Shown in pieces: positions 12,978 to 24,425 of a DNA stretch of 64,000 bases; position 1 is the first letter of the stretch, and each line of letters begins with the position of its first letter. The notes under the pieces are model-generated. The model did not search any database. It had not been told where the DNA came from and worked only from the letters and a program-made list of their open reading frames with translations. Location: positions 682,001-746,000 of the forward strand of contig JBCAQO010000014.1 of NCBI GenBank assembly GCA_039111635.1, in the 5' to 3' direction. The position numbers were made by a program, and so were the translations under genes. The DNA comes from Heterobasidion occidentale (Eukaryota > Basidiomycota > Agaricomycetes > Russulales > Bondarzewiaceae).

Positions 12978-15583
12978 TTATTCAAGGTCCCCTTCCGCCT
13001 TAATTGATTTTTTATGCCTTCTCCGCTTTTTCCTTGCAGGCTCCTCATCGCTGGCTTCTTCTGCATCAGCCTCTGGTCGTAATGCCTTCTGGTCGACCTT
13101 CTCTCGCCTGCGGTTTTCCTGGCCAGTCGCTTGTACTCCATCGTCAGGCACTACCTCTTCACCACCTTGTGCCTCCTTTTCCTTCATCCGTTCCTTCTTA
13201 CCTCTCCTCCTCTTTGGCTTCCTCTCCGTACTTAATCCAGAGTCTCCGACAAATTCGCTCACCTGCGGCGTAACCTTCTGCTTGAACTCCTTTAATCGCT
13301 CACCTCTCCTTGAATCCCATGTCTCTTTCTCTTTACGATAAGGTGCATATTTCTTGATGCCCATGTACTCGTTGAGATCTTTGTCGGACGCCATCAAGAT
13401 TTCGGCCGGAGTCAGTGCGTACGACGATTTCGCCACCGGCACGTACTTGAAACGGGTCGGTGCTCCCGCAACCTGAGTCGTGGAGTTTCAGATGTTGGCA
13501 ATCTATACTGTTGTGAAGCAAAAGACGTATTTTGAAATCGACGCACCATGTCATTGAACTCAAGTCCATAGAGCTCATCCATATACTTGTCCAGCACCTT
13601 CTTTCTCATCTCCTCCGTCCCATCCCAATTTTCCTCATCCCAGTCCCCATTCGCCTCCACTTCTGCATCCATCTCTGCCATATCTACACCATCCTCTTCT
13701 ATGCCACTTCCCTTCTTCTTTGCCTTCTCCTTCTTTTTCTTTTCTTTCTTTTTCTCCTTCCTATCCAAGCTTCCAGAAGCTTCAAGCACATCGTCCTCTG
13801 GTATCTCGATGTCCCCAATGTCTACATCGTCATTCCAAGACGGCTTCTCATCATCCACGGCGACCGCTTCCGCTTCCTGGAGTATGGCAGTCATCTGTTT
13901 GTCGTAGGCGTTTGGGTCCCAGTCGCCTTCCAAGTCTAGACCTTCCAAAGCTGCATAACAGTGTTATAAAGACAAGAGTCAATAAAATCGGATGAAGTGT
14001 TCGCACCTTTGACCGCTCCCCACCCACCCTCTTGACCGACCATGTCCAACTTCCCCTTCATTTCCCGCATCTTAAGGGCCTTCATTCGCTTGACCTCCTC
14101 CTGCTTGATCCGTATCTCTTCCCTCTTTCTTTCTTTTCTACGCTCGCGCGCGCCTTTGCGTCGTTCTGTATGCGCGGCCGGTCGACGTACCGTGTCGAGC
14201 CCACGGGGGAAGGATGGGATGGTCGCTGCATCTCTGTTACACGTATCGGGTGAGTAGGCCAGAGAGTCGAGAGATGGAGACGTACGGTTCCTCAAAACGG
14301 TGATTGTATGAGCTTTCGAATCGATCCACAACTTCCTCAAAGTCTTCATCGTCAACGAGCTCGCCATCGAAGTCTGTCTTCTCGGCTTTAACGTCCTCGT
14401 CATTGCCGCCAGATTTGTGACCAGATGTGACCTCGCCATATGTAGGAACGCGTCGGGTAGACTTGTCTATCCATCCCCGGTTTAAAATATAGCTATTTGC
14501 CGCGGGCATTAGTATTCGGACGTGAATGGAGAGTGCATACGCACTTCAGTAGGAATTCTTGATCCTGCTCTTCTTTCTCCTTTCCCTTCTTCCCTCCCTC
14601 TTCCGCCTTGACTTTCTTCTTTTTCTTTTTCTTCTTTTTCTCCTCGGCTCCATCTGCCTCTTCTGGTTCCTCGACCGCCCCCTCTTCGACCGCATCGATT
14701 TCCACTAGGCCTCTGAGATCCCCGACCTCTCTCTCCAAGTACTTCCGATACTCCTCTTCTTCCTGTGCAATCTCGTCCTTCGTCTTCTCTCTTAGCGTAA
14801 ACAATCCGCCCTCCGCTTCCTCCTCCTTTACCGTAGACACATCGGCGTGGAAAGCGGCGATCGTCTCAGCACGGAGACGCGATTGCTCTTCACTATGCGT
14901 GAGAGGTTGGTCAGGGGACTCGGGAGATACAGAGCGTGAGGAGGCGAGGAGGGTAGCCATGCGATGGGCGGGGAGGGTAACGGGCTTCGAGGCCTAGACA
15001 TCGGGAGTGTCGAACATTTATCAGTGTGCTTAGAGATACAGGAGTACATAATGTCAGAGTATGCCCACCTTCTCCTTTGGTTTTGATGCTGGTCTGGAGA
15101 GTTTACCAGACTTTTGGTGTTCCTCTATCAGTTGACATTACGAAACACTTTTATTTCATGGGTGAAATGTTGCTCACAGTCCCACTCACCAATGAACACG
15201 TCCCTACCCGCTTCATAGATGCCTGGATCCCTTTTTTTAATTCGCGCAAGCGTCCTCAGGATTGCCGCGTCCACAGCAGGCGTGAGCTCCTCCCCGTCCT
15301 CATCCTCACTCTCGTCTGACTCGGAGTCCGACTCGTCCTCATCCTCGTCCTCGTCTCCAACAGAGGCGTTGGGACCGTATTTTTCTTCGACTGGATTTGT
15401 GTGATTTTTAAATCACTTAGCCTTGACCCGGTACCAAAAGAGAACATATCAGTGCGCACGTTTTTGAAGCTCTTCGCGCTCTTTGCGGTACTCGTAGGCC
15501 CTCGCAAAGTGCTCATTGATGGTCAATTGGTAATCGTCCTCCTGTTCATCACGATATGAGGAATGCTCCGAGTCGGATAGCAT
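12978..15583 (-). CDS. KRI1: KRI1-type ribosome biogenesis factor
   Basis: Nucleolar factor that acts with KRR1 in 40S subunit / 18S rRNA processing in yeast. The ATG at 15583 starts MLSDSEHSS, followed by the family N-terminus LTINEHFARAYEYRKEREEL. Next come EEKYGPNAS and acidic DEDEDE runs, ILRTLARIKKRDPGIY, EHQKSGKLS, and an acidic/Lys-rich middle (about 14500-14960). FLLK then joins YILNRGWIDK (Kri1: LLDYLLNRGW), with DFDGELVDDEDFEEVVDRFE and YNHRFEEP further on. The C-terminal part has GAPTRFKYVPV, LTPAEILMASDKDLNEYMGIKKYAPYR and a basic nuclear-localisation-like tail. About seven exons with short GT-AG introns. The poly-Lys and poly-Glu runs are real parts of this family, not artefacts. 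Confidence 0.92.
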
Positions 15584-15849
15584 TTGGTGATTATTTTGTT
15601 GAGAAAGATACTTTTGGTGTAGTGCGAGTTGTCAGTGAAGCGAAGCCATATGCCGAAGTGAAGTTTGTAGCCCAGAACAACCTCACTAGGTGGATTTGTA
15701 GTCGGTCTTTGAAATCCACTTCAGTTCCATCGCGCACTGTGCCTCAGCCTGCCTTAGCTCAACCAGTACAACTCTCCTAGCTTCATATCCGTGAAATACA
15801 GGCGGGAATGGATTCTAAGTGTACAGAAGGTGAATATATACCACTTAAT
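15584..15849. other. Short intergenic region 5' of KRI1 / 3' of ECM31
   Basis: Tail-to-head spacer between two minus-strand genes; expected to contain the KRI1 promoter. No distinct motif seen. Confidence 0.4.
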
Positions 15850-17041
15850 TTAATGCGTCCGATTCTCTAGTTCTCGTCGCTCTGCCCTCTCGCTCAGAAA
15901 CTTCTCCCATTCACCCTCGTCTATTTCGTACCCCTCCTCCTTTTCTCTTGGGAAGTTCCCATTGTTCACCGCTTCCACGAAGTTTGAGACACCCTTCGCC
16001 TCCTCGCCCCCAACATCCGCGAACCGCCTCACAAACTTCGCTTTTTTGCCATGCCATCGCGTCATCGCGTCGTCCCACACCAGAACTTGCCCGCTCGTGC
16101 CAGGCCCTGCGCCGATCCCAATGGTCGGGATTGTCAACTGGTCCGTGATATACTTACCAAGCTTGTGTGGAATCGCTTCTAGCACCACTGCAAATGCCCC
16201 CGCCTCCTCCAGCTTCATCGCCGCATCGAGCACACCTTTAGCGCTCGACGCGTCCCGTCCCTGCACCCGATACCCCGACATCGCGACATGTCGCTGAGGC
16301 ATCAACCCTACATGCGCCATGACAGGTACACCAACCACCGTCAACCGCTGCACGACATCTAATATCTCCTCCCCGCCTTCCAACTTGACTGCCTCCACGC
16401 CGCCTTCCTTGATCATCCTCACCGCGTTCTTCACGGCATCATTCACCCCGGCCTGGTACGTCCCGAACGGCATGTCGGCGACGAGGAAAGGATGTGTCGT
16501 GCCCCGGGCGACAGCGCGACAGTGGTGTAGCATCTCTTCGAGCGTTAGGATGGTTGTGGATGAGAGTCCGAGGCATACTTGGGCAAGGGAGTCGCCGACG
16601 AGCGTGATGTCGACTCTTTGGGTGTCGCAGGCGCGCGCGGTGGGGAAGTCGTAGGCGGTCAGCATTGAGATTGGTGTTCCGGTGTTGCACAGGTGCTGTA
16701 AATGCTGGATTGTCACCTTCCTACGGGGAGCTATAGAAAAGGTAAGGGGTCAAACAGCATGGGTAAAAAGGGTGTTAGGCCTCACGTAGATCGGTCGGAC
16801 CTCCTGCCGCCGAAGGCCGCACGCTCATCCATCGTCGCCCGAGGGCAGTTTCTATGTGCCTAAATTCGATGACTTTCGTCGTCCCCCGTTGAAAGAGACT
16901 GCCCGTTTGTGCGCGGGGGAGGACAGCTGAGAATCCTCGCATTGATTGATAATTACTAAAAGCCCCCGCTAATCCTATGGAGATAATAGATAGAGATGCA
17001 AGATTGACGAGAAGCCGTGCAGATTTAGAAGCTAGAAGCAC
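15850..17041 (-). CDS. ECM31: 3-methyl-2-oxobutanoate hydroxymethyltransferase (ketopantoate hydroxymethyltransferase)
   Basis: First committed step of pantothenate (vitamin B5 / CoA) synthesis: transfers a hydroxymethyl group from 5,10-methylene-THF to 2-oxoisovalerate. The large exon (15850-16720) shows the PanB fold motifs in order: TAYDFPTARACD, LVGDSLAQV (metal-binding Asp), FLVADMPFG (second Asp), EAVKLEGG (Lys/Glu), MAHVGLMPQ, VLEAIP (catalytic Glu), IGIGAGP and QVLVWDD. An upstream exon (to about 16785) joins through a GTGAGG..CTATAG intron and supplies a basic, Ser/Arg-rich leader consistent with mitochondrial import. The start is uncertain: the Met at 17041 or a downstream Met (MRGFSAVLPR) could be used. 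Confidence 0.93.
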
Positions 17042-17889
17042 TTGGAAATCGACGGAACGGGGAAGAGAGACGTCGATGAGGCACGCGAGCAGATGCGACT
17101 AAACCGAAGGACGCGCGATGTTTTTATACGAAGAAAAGCATAGTACGATGTTGCAGATGGTCCGATCCTGTCGCCGAAGATACAGAAGATGGTGCCCAGG
17201 TGGAAAGAGACGAGAATAAAAATTTAAATAACTGTGTTTGTTCCGGTGAAGAGTCAGAGAAAATCGCATCGGATTGTCGAGTCGGATCCATTCCATAATT
17301 GCCGGATAGCTGCTGTCCGAAGTCCGAGGATCTTTCGCAGAGCGCGCTGTTTCAGACGTTTAAAAATCTGTCACGGTGCATTCTCACTGGCTTGTGAGTA
17401 GCCCGTCGGCTTCATACATGTGTTACATTGCAATCCACTGCAACACATTGGGAATATATAGACAGGGTCTCGGGGAGGCCGCAGCAAGAGATGCCAATGC
17501 CGATCAGTCAAAGTTCATAAAAATCCCTAAATATGGTCTGCACTAGCAAAAAGCACCTCAAAGTGGGTAGACGTACTGTAGACGTAGACTAGCGAACATT
17601 AAAGCGATACATGGAGGCATGAACATCGGACATGAGTCGACCTCTCGCCGAAAGAACAACCGAGTGCACGGTCACGTGGTATTGTGTATGACGCGAACGT
17701 TCCCACGCTGGTGCTGTATTGCGTTCGGCCCACTCTCCGCACGTACTTGCCCTTCAATTGTTACGATCGCCGTGCTCCTCCGAATTCTCAGAACAAGAAG
17801 ATTGCTATCTGTGCGTCTAGAAATACATCTAGTCTCCTAAAACCAAAGATTCCATCCCTATCACGCGTCTACAGGATAACTGAGCCACG
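17042..17889. promoter_or_regulatory. Divergent intergenic region, ECM31 / KEN-repeat gene
   Basis: About 850 bp between divergent genes, so it should contain both promoters. No protein frame is convincing. A TATATA-like tract lies at about 17455; no other recognisable control element was seen. Confidence 0.4.
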
Positions 17890-20361
17890 ATGGCTCCAAC
17901 TACACGTTCGCGTGGGCGAACAGAGGCTAATCCAGAGCCCAAATCAACGGCGAAATTGAAGCCCAAGCAGACATCTCATGTTTATGTTCTCATCGACAAG
18001 ACGCCGCGTAACCTCGGTCCAGGTGTATCGCTCAAAACACGAGAGGCAAAGAAGAATTTGGCGGTGCAAGGGAAGCCGAAAGGGAAGGGCAGAGCTAAAG
18101 TGGAGGTTGTCATCGAGACTGAGCCACACAGAAACACCACCCGTCCCGCTGCTACTCTGGAGACTCAGGGTGTAGGCAAGGAGGAGCCTAGAGAGACCTT
18201 CCGAAGGACGAGAGGCAAAGGGAAGATAATGACAAAGGGCAAGGCCCGAGCCAACGTCGCGTCGACAACGGAAGGCACAGGAGATGCAGAGCCCCTTCCC
18301 CCATCTGCCGCTGATGCTCGTCGACCTGTCATGCCGATCCCCACACTTAATCAGCCTAAGACTACTATCGTCGAGGGCATTCCCACTCCTTCACAATCCC
18401 TCCGCTCCAGTCAGGGCCCCTCGCAGGCAATTGTCCTCCCTTTCTCTGCGGAGAATGAGTTCGTGTTCGCTACTCCCGATCAAACTCATTCTTCCCCTTT
18501 CAAACCTCCCAGCACCCCACATCGAGATCTCACAGTCATCGGCCGTATCTCGTCCCTCCCTCCGTCCTCCCCGATCCCTTATACGTCAAGCCCAGCCGCG
18601 CTACCTGCGCCCGCTCGGCGCTCTTTTGGGACTGCCGGGGACTTCTCCGCGTATCTAGCTGCCCACGAGGATTGGGACACTCCTGAAGATGGCGACGATC
18701 TCATGTTACCCGTCCTCGGCGACAACGACAAGGAGAATCCATTTCAATGGAGTGACGAAGATAAGGAAAATCGGGCTCCGGCAGAAGAAGAGGACAAGGA
18801 GAATGAGATACCAGACTCAGAGCAGGACAAGGAAAACAGGTTCGAGGGCTTTCACTCCGAGGACTTATTCTCGCCTGGGTTGAAAAGGAAGTTTGGCTCA
18901 GACGATGAAGAGAATGAGCAGATCGTGTCTGTTCCAGTGGCGGAGGAAATGAATCCATTCGATGTGGGTATGGAGGACGACCCACTGACACCCGATTCAG
19001 ACAAAGAGAACGGCCCTCCTCCACCACAGGCCCGCCCCCATTATGACGCGCGCCCCGATGACGGCAGCGGCGACTTCGATATCCCCATCCCTTCATCCGA
19101 CCGTGGAATTCTCCAACCCCGCCCTCCCACCCCAAGCCAGCTGCATCTCAATAAACGGCAAAAGCTCATGGCCCAAGAGGACCCGTTCGGGTTCTTCGCG
19201 GCCGAGATAAAGCTGAAGGCGCGGCGGCTTGCGCAGGGCGGACCTGCGCGCACACAACACTCGACGACGACGGCGCAAGCGGGCCCGAGCACCGAGACGG
19301 TCCCCGTGGCCACATCTTCCGCGCTCCTTCCATCGACGATGTACTCCGGCGGCGTGCCATCAACCCCCGTGCGCAAGGGCGGGTATGCCACTGCATGGGA
19401 CGCGTGGAGCCCACGCACGCCGCGCATGGTCAGGCAAGATTCGCTGAGCGCCGCAGACGGGCACGGGGACGATGACGACATGGAAGACATGTACATGACC
19501 CCGCCTGCGCGCGAGCCCACTCATACTCCGCGCACTCCTAGGCTCGATCGCGCGCTGGAGAGCGTGATCACGCCGCGGCGGGGCGAGGCGCGGGACGAGG
19601 GCGAGGTCACGATGCGCAAGCGGCGGCGAAAGGGCAGCCGCGCACGGAGCGAGGTGCGAGAGGGCAGCGAGACCGAGAGCGGCGTCACTGCGATGAGCAG
19701 TCCGTCGCCGGTGAAGCGGCGGAGTAGTGGTGGGAGTGCGGAGATGATTGTGGATGTGGAGAAGGAGCAAGAGGAGGAGGAGGAGGATGAGGAGGAGAGA
19801 CCACGGAAGCGCTTGCGTACCCAGGAACCTCATGACCAAAGGAGGGAGAAGCGGGCGACGAAGGGAAAAGGGAAGGTCAAGCCAAAGGCGAAAGTAGATG
19901 AGGATCCGCAGGCCATAACAAAGCGGCTGGAGAAGTTGTTGCCGACAAGGCCGTCGAAGCGTGCGGCCACCACGAAATTGGCGGCTCACGTAGACCAAGA
20001 TTCAATTTCAGAGCACGACGACAGCGACGATGACGAGGAAGCGGGACGGGGCCGGGGCAGGAGCACGACTCGTGCAACCAGGGCGCGCGGTCGAGGTCGG
20101 GGTCGGGGTCAAAGTCGAGGTCAGGGTCGAGGTCGGGGTCGGGGTCGATCGAGGTCCGAGGGGAGCAGGCGGAGGAAGCCTGCGGAAGTGAGCACGGATG
20201 AGGAAGTGCGCGAGGTGAGGATTCTGTCCACTCTGTGACGCGTACGATTTCAATTTTTGGAACCATTCCAGCGACGCGAACAGGAGCGTCTCGCACGCAT
20301 TGAGTACTTCAAGAAGCTGGACGGGTACGAAGTCGCGAAGGAGAATGTGTATGTCGTCTGA
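17890..20361 (+). CDS. Large disordered basic/acidic protein with KEN-box repeats (unidentified)
   Basis: Starts MAPTTRSRGRTEANPEP at 17890. Exon 1 is very long; a donor at 20215 (GAG/GTGAGG) splits off a last exon 20272-20361 reading [16 protein letters not shown], then DGYEVAKENVYVV-stop. The intron is 57 nt. The protein is about 800 residues, mostly low-complexity and probably nuclear (many KR clusters, e.g. KRRRKGSR, RPRKRLR). From residue about 278 an 11-residue acidic unit beginning DKEN repeats four times; another DKEN lies near residue 369 and a KEN in the last ten residues. KEN is the APC/C-Cdh1 degron core, so cell-cycle-controlled turnover is plausible. The C-terminus has an RG-rich tract encoded by GGTCGG/GGTCGA hexamers. 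Resembles cohesin- or mitosis-associated regulators in style only; I do not recognise it. Confidence 0.7.
18728..18840 (+). repeat. 33-bp in-frame tandem repeat encoding DKEN units
   Basis: Codes DKENPFQWSDE, DKENRAPAEEE, DKENEIPDSEQ, DKENRFEG in direct succession. The period is exactly 11 residues; only DKEN and acidity are conserved, and Lys/Glu/Asn codons vary, so the protein motif rather than the DNA is maintained. Confidence 0.85.
20086..20157 (+). repeat. GGTCGA/GGTCGG hexamer run encoding an RG-rich tract
   Basis: Degenerate 6-bp tandem repeat inside the KEN-repeat gene, giving alternating Arg-Gly residues (RGRGRGRG). Confidence 0.8.
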
Positions 20362-20996
20362 TTTTCTGTCGTCCCTTTTCTTTAATATCTCCTACCTGTC
20401 TATTCCTCCTCTGTTCTCTTGCCCCGCTTTGTCACTAGCTTTCGCGCTTTCTTCATTATGCACTGGCTTTCTCGTGCCTTTCGTATCTCTTGCGGGGTTT
20501 TACATATGGACGGTGATGTATCGTTATATGGGTCTGTAGTTAGTGAGTTAGTCCTGGCTCTTGGCTTACGTTCACTCGAATTTATGGCTACAATATGAGG
20601 CTACGTGTAGTGTACGAGAATTATACATCTTGGTCGCCGCAGTTATAGTTGTGCGGTGGCAGAGCCACTTCATCAGATATATGATAACATTGATATATCA
20701 AGATACCTGTGTCTAAGTGATAATAAGCATGTAAAGAGCTGTGAGGAATCTCAAGAACGCCGTGAAAAGAACCGAGGTCTGAAAAGACTCGTATAAACAC
20801 ACATCCGCCCGTAATGAGAAACAAAGAGGAATGTATGGAGGAAGGAAATAGAAATCAACGATAGAAAGATACTATTATCAAGGAAGAACATTGGCTGTCT
20901 CCTGATTCCGCCTCGAGTGCGCGGCCGCACAGCTATTTCACGACATTGGGGGTTTGTACCATCAAGGAGAGTGTCGAAGCGCTGAACCCGGGGCCG
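20362..20996. other. Convergent intergenic region
   Basis: Space between two converging genes, T-rich just after 20361 (3' UTR-like). No gene seen. Confidence 0.4.
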
Positions 20997-21772
20997 TCAC
21001 TCGTGGTCGTCGTATTCGCCCGCCGGTAACTCCTCTTGACTAGACCTGAAGCGTGCCACCTCGCCGACGGAAAATATGCATGAATTTTGCCACTCATCAA
21101 TATTGACAATACCACCGCGGGGACGCTGCCCAAGCGTAGAACTGAAGCCGGCACGCCGGCCTTGGGAAACGCGCCCCATTTCGTCGATCGCTGCATGACC
21201 GCCGCGCTCTCGATCAGTTTGGTCGTGGCGATCATGTTGAGAAGACGAGGCGGATTGGGAGGATGGTGCAGGGGAAGGCGAAGGGCACGCGATGTACAAG
21301 GCGTAACGCTTCGCAGGTCCAGTAACATGAAAAGTAGCCTTAGGATGCCGAATTCTTTCTTGCGCAGATGCACCTGGCGATGTAATAGAGTTGTGGCAAT
21401 GTGCATGTGCGCCTAAAGAGTCATTGGTCTGGGACCCAACTGGGGCTCGGGGAGGGGATGCATTCAGAAGGATCGTTCGAAGTGGTGCGTCTGGGGTCGT
21501 AGGAGTGGGGAGGGGGCTTACCGAGGCCATACCCGGGCTGGACGGCTGAGAGAGGCAAAAGTGGGCTTTGGGCGTAACTGGATGGTCATCCTTTTTAACC
21601 AGAAACTGTCCCGGACGCACGGAAGATGTGAGGGGTGAGGGGGATGGTCGAGATATGACGTACATACCTTCTCCAGGATCCGTCGAAGATCTGGTGGGAG
21701 CTGATCCCGGGTTGGAAGAGACGGGATCAAATGAGATTGGGGGACAGGACTAGAGTCCGACTCAGATTGCAT
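20997..21772 (-). CDS. Small Pro/Ser-rich protein, unidentified
   Basis: Exon 1 starts MQSESDSSPVPQSH at 21772 and ends LPPDLRRILEK at a GTATGT donor. After an intron ending GGACAG the frame continues FLVKKDDHPVTPKAHF to a stop at 20997 (EYDDHE-stop). About 235 residues with many Pro, Ser and His. The segment ATFHVTGPAKRYALYIA is the least biased part. SVGEVARFRSSQEELPAGEYDD near the end is acidic. No domain is recognised; the intron phase and open second exon support a real gene. Confidence 0.5.
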
Positions 21773-22048
21773 GTTGGTATGATGGAGGATAAATGGTCGT
21801 GAAATCAGTGGAGGGATTAAGTTGACACTGAGTGCTGATCAGAAGTGCAGAGTTATCAGTATCATCGAATGTCCTGAGAGATTCTAAATAAAGAGTCTGC
21901 CTGCGCATGTGGCAAACAGCCATGATGGGGGTGCGAAGCAAACTCAGTGTGGAAATCGTCATTGTTTCCACTGGGGGTCCTGTCGATCAAGGTCGACCAA
22001 GGCTGGCCAGTATGTGGCTATAAATAGCATAGGCCTCCTATCTTTCAA

Positions 22049-22120
22049 GCCCGTTTAGCTCAGTGGTAGAGCGCGCCACTCGTAATGGTGAGGTCGGTTG
22101 TTCAATCCAGCCAATGGGCA
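22049..22120 (+). tRNA. tRNA-Thr (anticodon CGT)
   Basis: A 72-nt cloverleaf. The acceptor stem GCCCGTT/AATGGGC has one G-T pair and discriminator A. The D-arm has the A-box-like TTAGCTCAGTGGTAGAG. The anticodon stem CGCCA/TGGTG encloses loop CTCGTAA, giving anticodon CGT for ACG codons. The T-arm is GGTTG/CAGCC with loop TTCAATC. No intron. A T-run about 25 bp downstream (CTTTT near 22147) could terminate Pol III. Confidence 0.9.
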
Positions 22121-23048
22121 TAGTTGGGTGTCAAATGCAATTCATCTTTTGAACGAGACACTGAAATGTTTTGACCATTCTTGAGTGGATGCAAATAGGG
22201 TCAACTGAGTGGACCATTGATGGGAGACTGTCTGGGAAGCTATTTCTAGGGATTTTTCTATCTGGATCTTCCAAATAAAAACCCCAGCGTGGTGTAGCAT
22301 GGGACTACCGAACCTCTCTCGACTACACGAAGCTCCCCAAGTTGGTCTGCCTGAGCGGAGGAAGAAACACGGATTCTTTGTACAGTGTATAGTGTTGAAC
22401 TATACAGAGCTTTGAACAATTCTCGTGATTAGAGGTAGCCTTGCAATTAGCCCTCAATGCACGCAGCCCTCAAAAGTCCAAATATCCACGCTGCAGCACC
22501 AAAAGCGATAGTAAGCTTGGACAGAATAAAGCGGTTTGTTGTGATGGAACATGGTTGGCGCCCCGTTGAGGAAGAGTCCCTCGATTGAGGAGTTCGTTAG
22601 GTGGGGCTTCGAGAGTCGGCGGTACGTATTTCAAAGACAAAGATGCTGAGGGTTGAGAGTCATTGATGGATGTGCCGGTTGAGTGGCTAGCAGTGACTCT
22701 TTGACGCACAAATAGTGGCATCCGGCATCGCATGTGGCTTGGATATCCAGATGGCTGGTCCCGTATACCTTCATCCGTAGTTGGAGCGCGACGGGAGACA
22801 CGAGGCGATGAGACTACGGCACTGAAGAAGCTCCTATAGTATAAGGCAGTCAGGGCCAAAGCACTGCACAAAGGTACAATGACCGGATCAGATAATGGCG
22901 CTTGTACTCAGACAGTAGCCACAAAAGTTGCTTTGGCACTGGTGGGGGCATAAAAGGTGAGCGGAGGTCCATACATCGGTATAGCTGTTAATTCTCTTAC
23001 TCCCCCATCAACTGCCTCTATTATCTTCACTGCTTCAGCGGTCCAACC
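22121..23048. other. Intergenic region
   Basis: Minus-strand frame 22470-22871 is open but shows no domain, no splice support and no composition typical of the neighbouring genes; not called. Contains a CATAAAAGG TATA-like site near 22950, about 100 bp before the next start. Confidence 0.35.
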
Positions 23049-24425
23049 ATGATGTTCTATGATCGTGAGCTCAGACCATCGTCCTGCATATGATACTTCT
23101 CCACTGACACATCGTTCACGACTCAGTCAACGCGTACGAGCAACACTTATGGCCGCCCGTCATTGACGCGCCGCCACTGTACATGTCTGATGAAAGCGAG
23201 CCTATGATTCAGAGCTTCGTAAGTCTGCCACACATCTATTGTGGCTTCAACGTCACTCACTCGCGTTTAGAATCAGTCGCAGTCGGCATCCATAAGCTAC
23301 CTGCCACCAACTGAGCCGCCACAAGAACCTGCTGGAGCGCCGTTTTACAACATCGTACAATCCACCCCCCTTGCGCCTCAGGAGCAGCCGAGAGGATTCT
23401 CGCTGCTAGAGGAGCTGTACTCAGACGATCTTGCATTCGATGCGTTTTTGTCGCTTTTCCCGCAGCCCAATGCCGAGTTCCCCCAATCGGGCTCGAGCTA
23501 TCCTTCGCAGGCACCTTTCCCGATACCAGAGTCGCTTGACTCGTTGGCTCCGTCAAGCAGCGACTGGAGTGGCCTACCAAGCGTCATGGATGGTATGCCA
23601 CAGGTGGAGGTGGATGTTTCGATGGATGCAGGCTCGGACCTTCTCGTCCAATCATCCGCACCATCCAACCTCACTCCGACCTGGCTGCCCGCCGATGACA
23701 CCTCTCAAACTCTATCACCCCTCACGCCTCTGTCGCCTCTCATGCCTCCCGTGCCAGTGTCCAAGATATCGCCATCTCCGACGAGACGCTCCGCGCGTAT
23801 CCGTGCAATCCACGAGGGGAAGGAAAGAGTGTCAGACGAAACCGACAACGAGGGACATTCAGAGCCAAGCTCTGAGGTCTCCGCTGATTGCGCCCCTACC
23901 GGGGTCCAATCAGCCGCACATTTTACATTTGAGTCAGACGAGGAGGAGGAACACCTCCCTCTCAAAGCCGCCCCCAAAGGTGTCAAAAGTGGGGCGGTTG
24001 GACCGCCAGGGAAATCGGGCCCCAAGCCATCAACATGTCCCATCCCTGGGTGCGGAAAGAACTTCGGGGACGAGAACGAGATGCTCCGCCACGCGTACAC
24101 AGTCCTAAAGCACGCAAAGTTCCGGATGACCAGCGCATGGGAAGCTATCAAAGAGACCCTACCTGCTAGGGTTTTCAAGATGTCCTACTGCGATCAATGC
24201 AGTGTCGCAAGTCAGGAAGCACCGATGCGGTCAGACTCGCTCAGCCGACACTTCAGAAAGATGCATACATCCGGTATGCATTTTCCATCCGTGGGCAGAA
24301 CGGGTCTTCGATCAGGTGTCAAGAGACCGATCAGACAGGTGAGGAGGGCTCCGATCCGGCAGGTGAAAAAGGCTCAGAAGAAAAAAGCCGCTGGCGGTGG
24401 ACGCAAGTTGAGAGGGAGGAAGTGA
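23049..24425 (+). CDS. C2H2-like zinc-finger protein, probable transcription factor
   Basis: Three exons: MMFYD, then LNAYEQHLWPPVIDAPPLY to MIQSF, then NQSQSASISYLPPTEPPQ onward to a stop at 24425. Phases fit at both GT-AG introns. The N-terminal two thirds are Pro/Ser/acidic, like an activation region. Near the C-terminus lie two Cys/His clusters: CPIPGCGKNFGDENEMLRH...KH, a C2H2-type pattern, and CDQCSVASQEAPMRSDSL with HFRKMH. A strongly basic tail follows (QVRRAPIRQVKKAQKKK). Such layouts are common in basidiomycete-specific regulators. DNA targets cannot be inferred. Confidence 0.7.

Noticed and set aside
19041..19520. Long frames antisense to the KEN-repeat gene
   Set aside because: Shadows of a GC-rich, biased coding exon.
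20086..20157. GGTCGG repeat as telomeric or regulatory DNA
   Set aside because: It is in frame within a coding exon and encodes RG repeats.
22470..22871. Minus-strand open frame of 133 codons
   Set aside because: No domain, no flanking exons, composition unlike the neighbouring genes.
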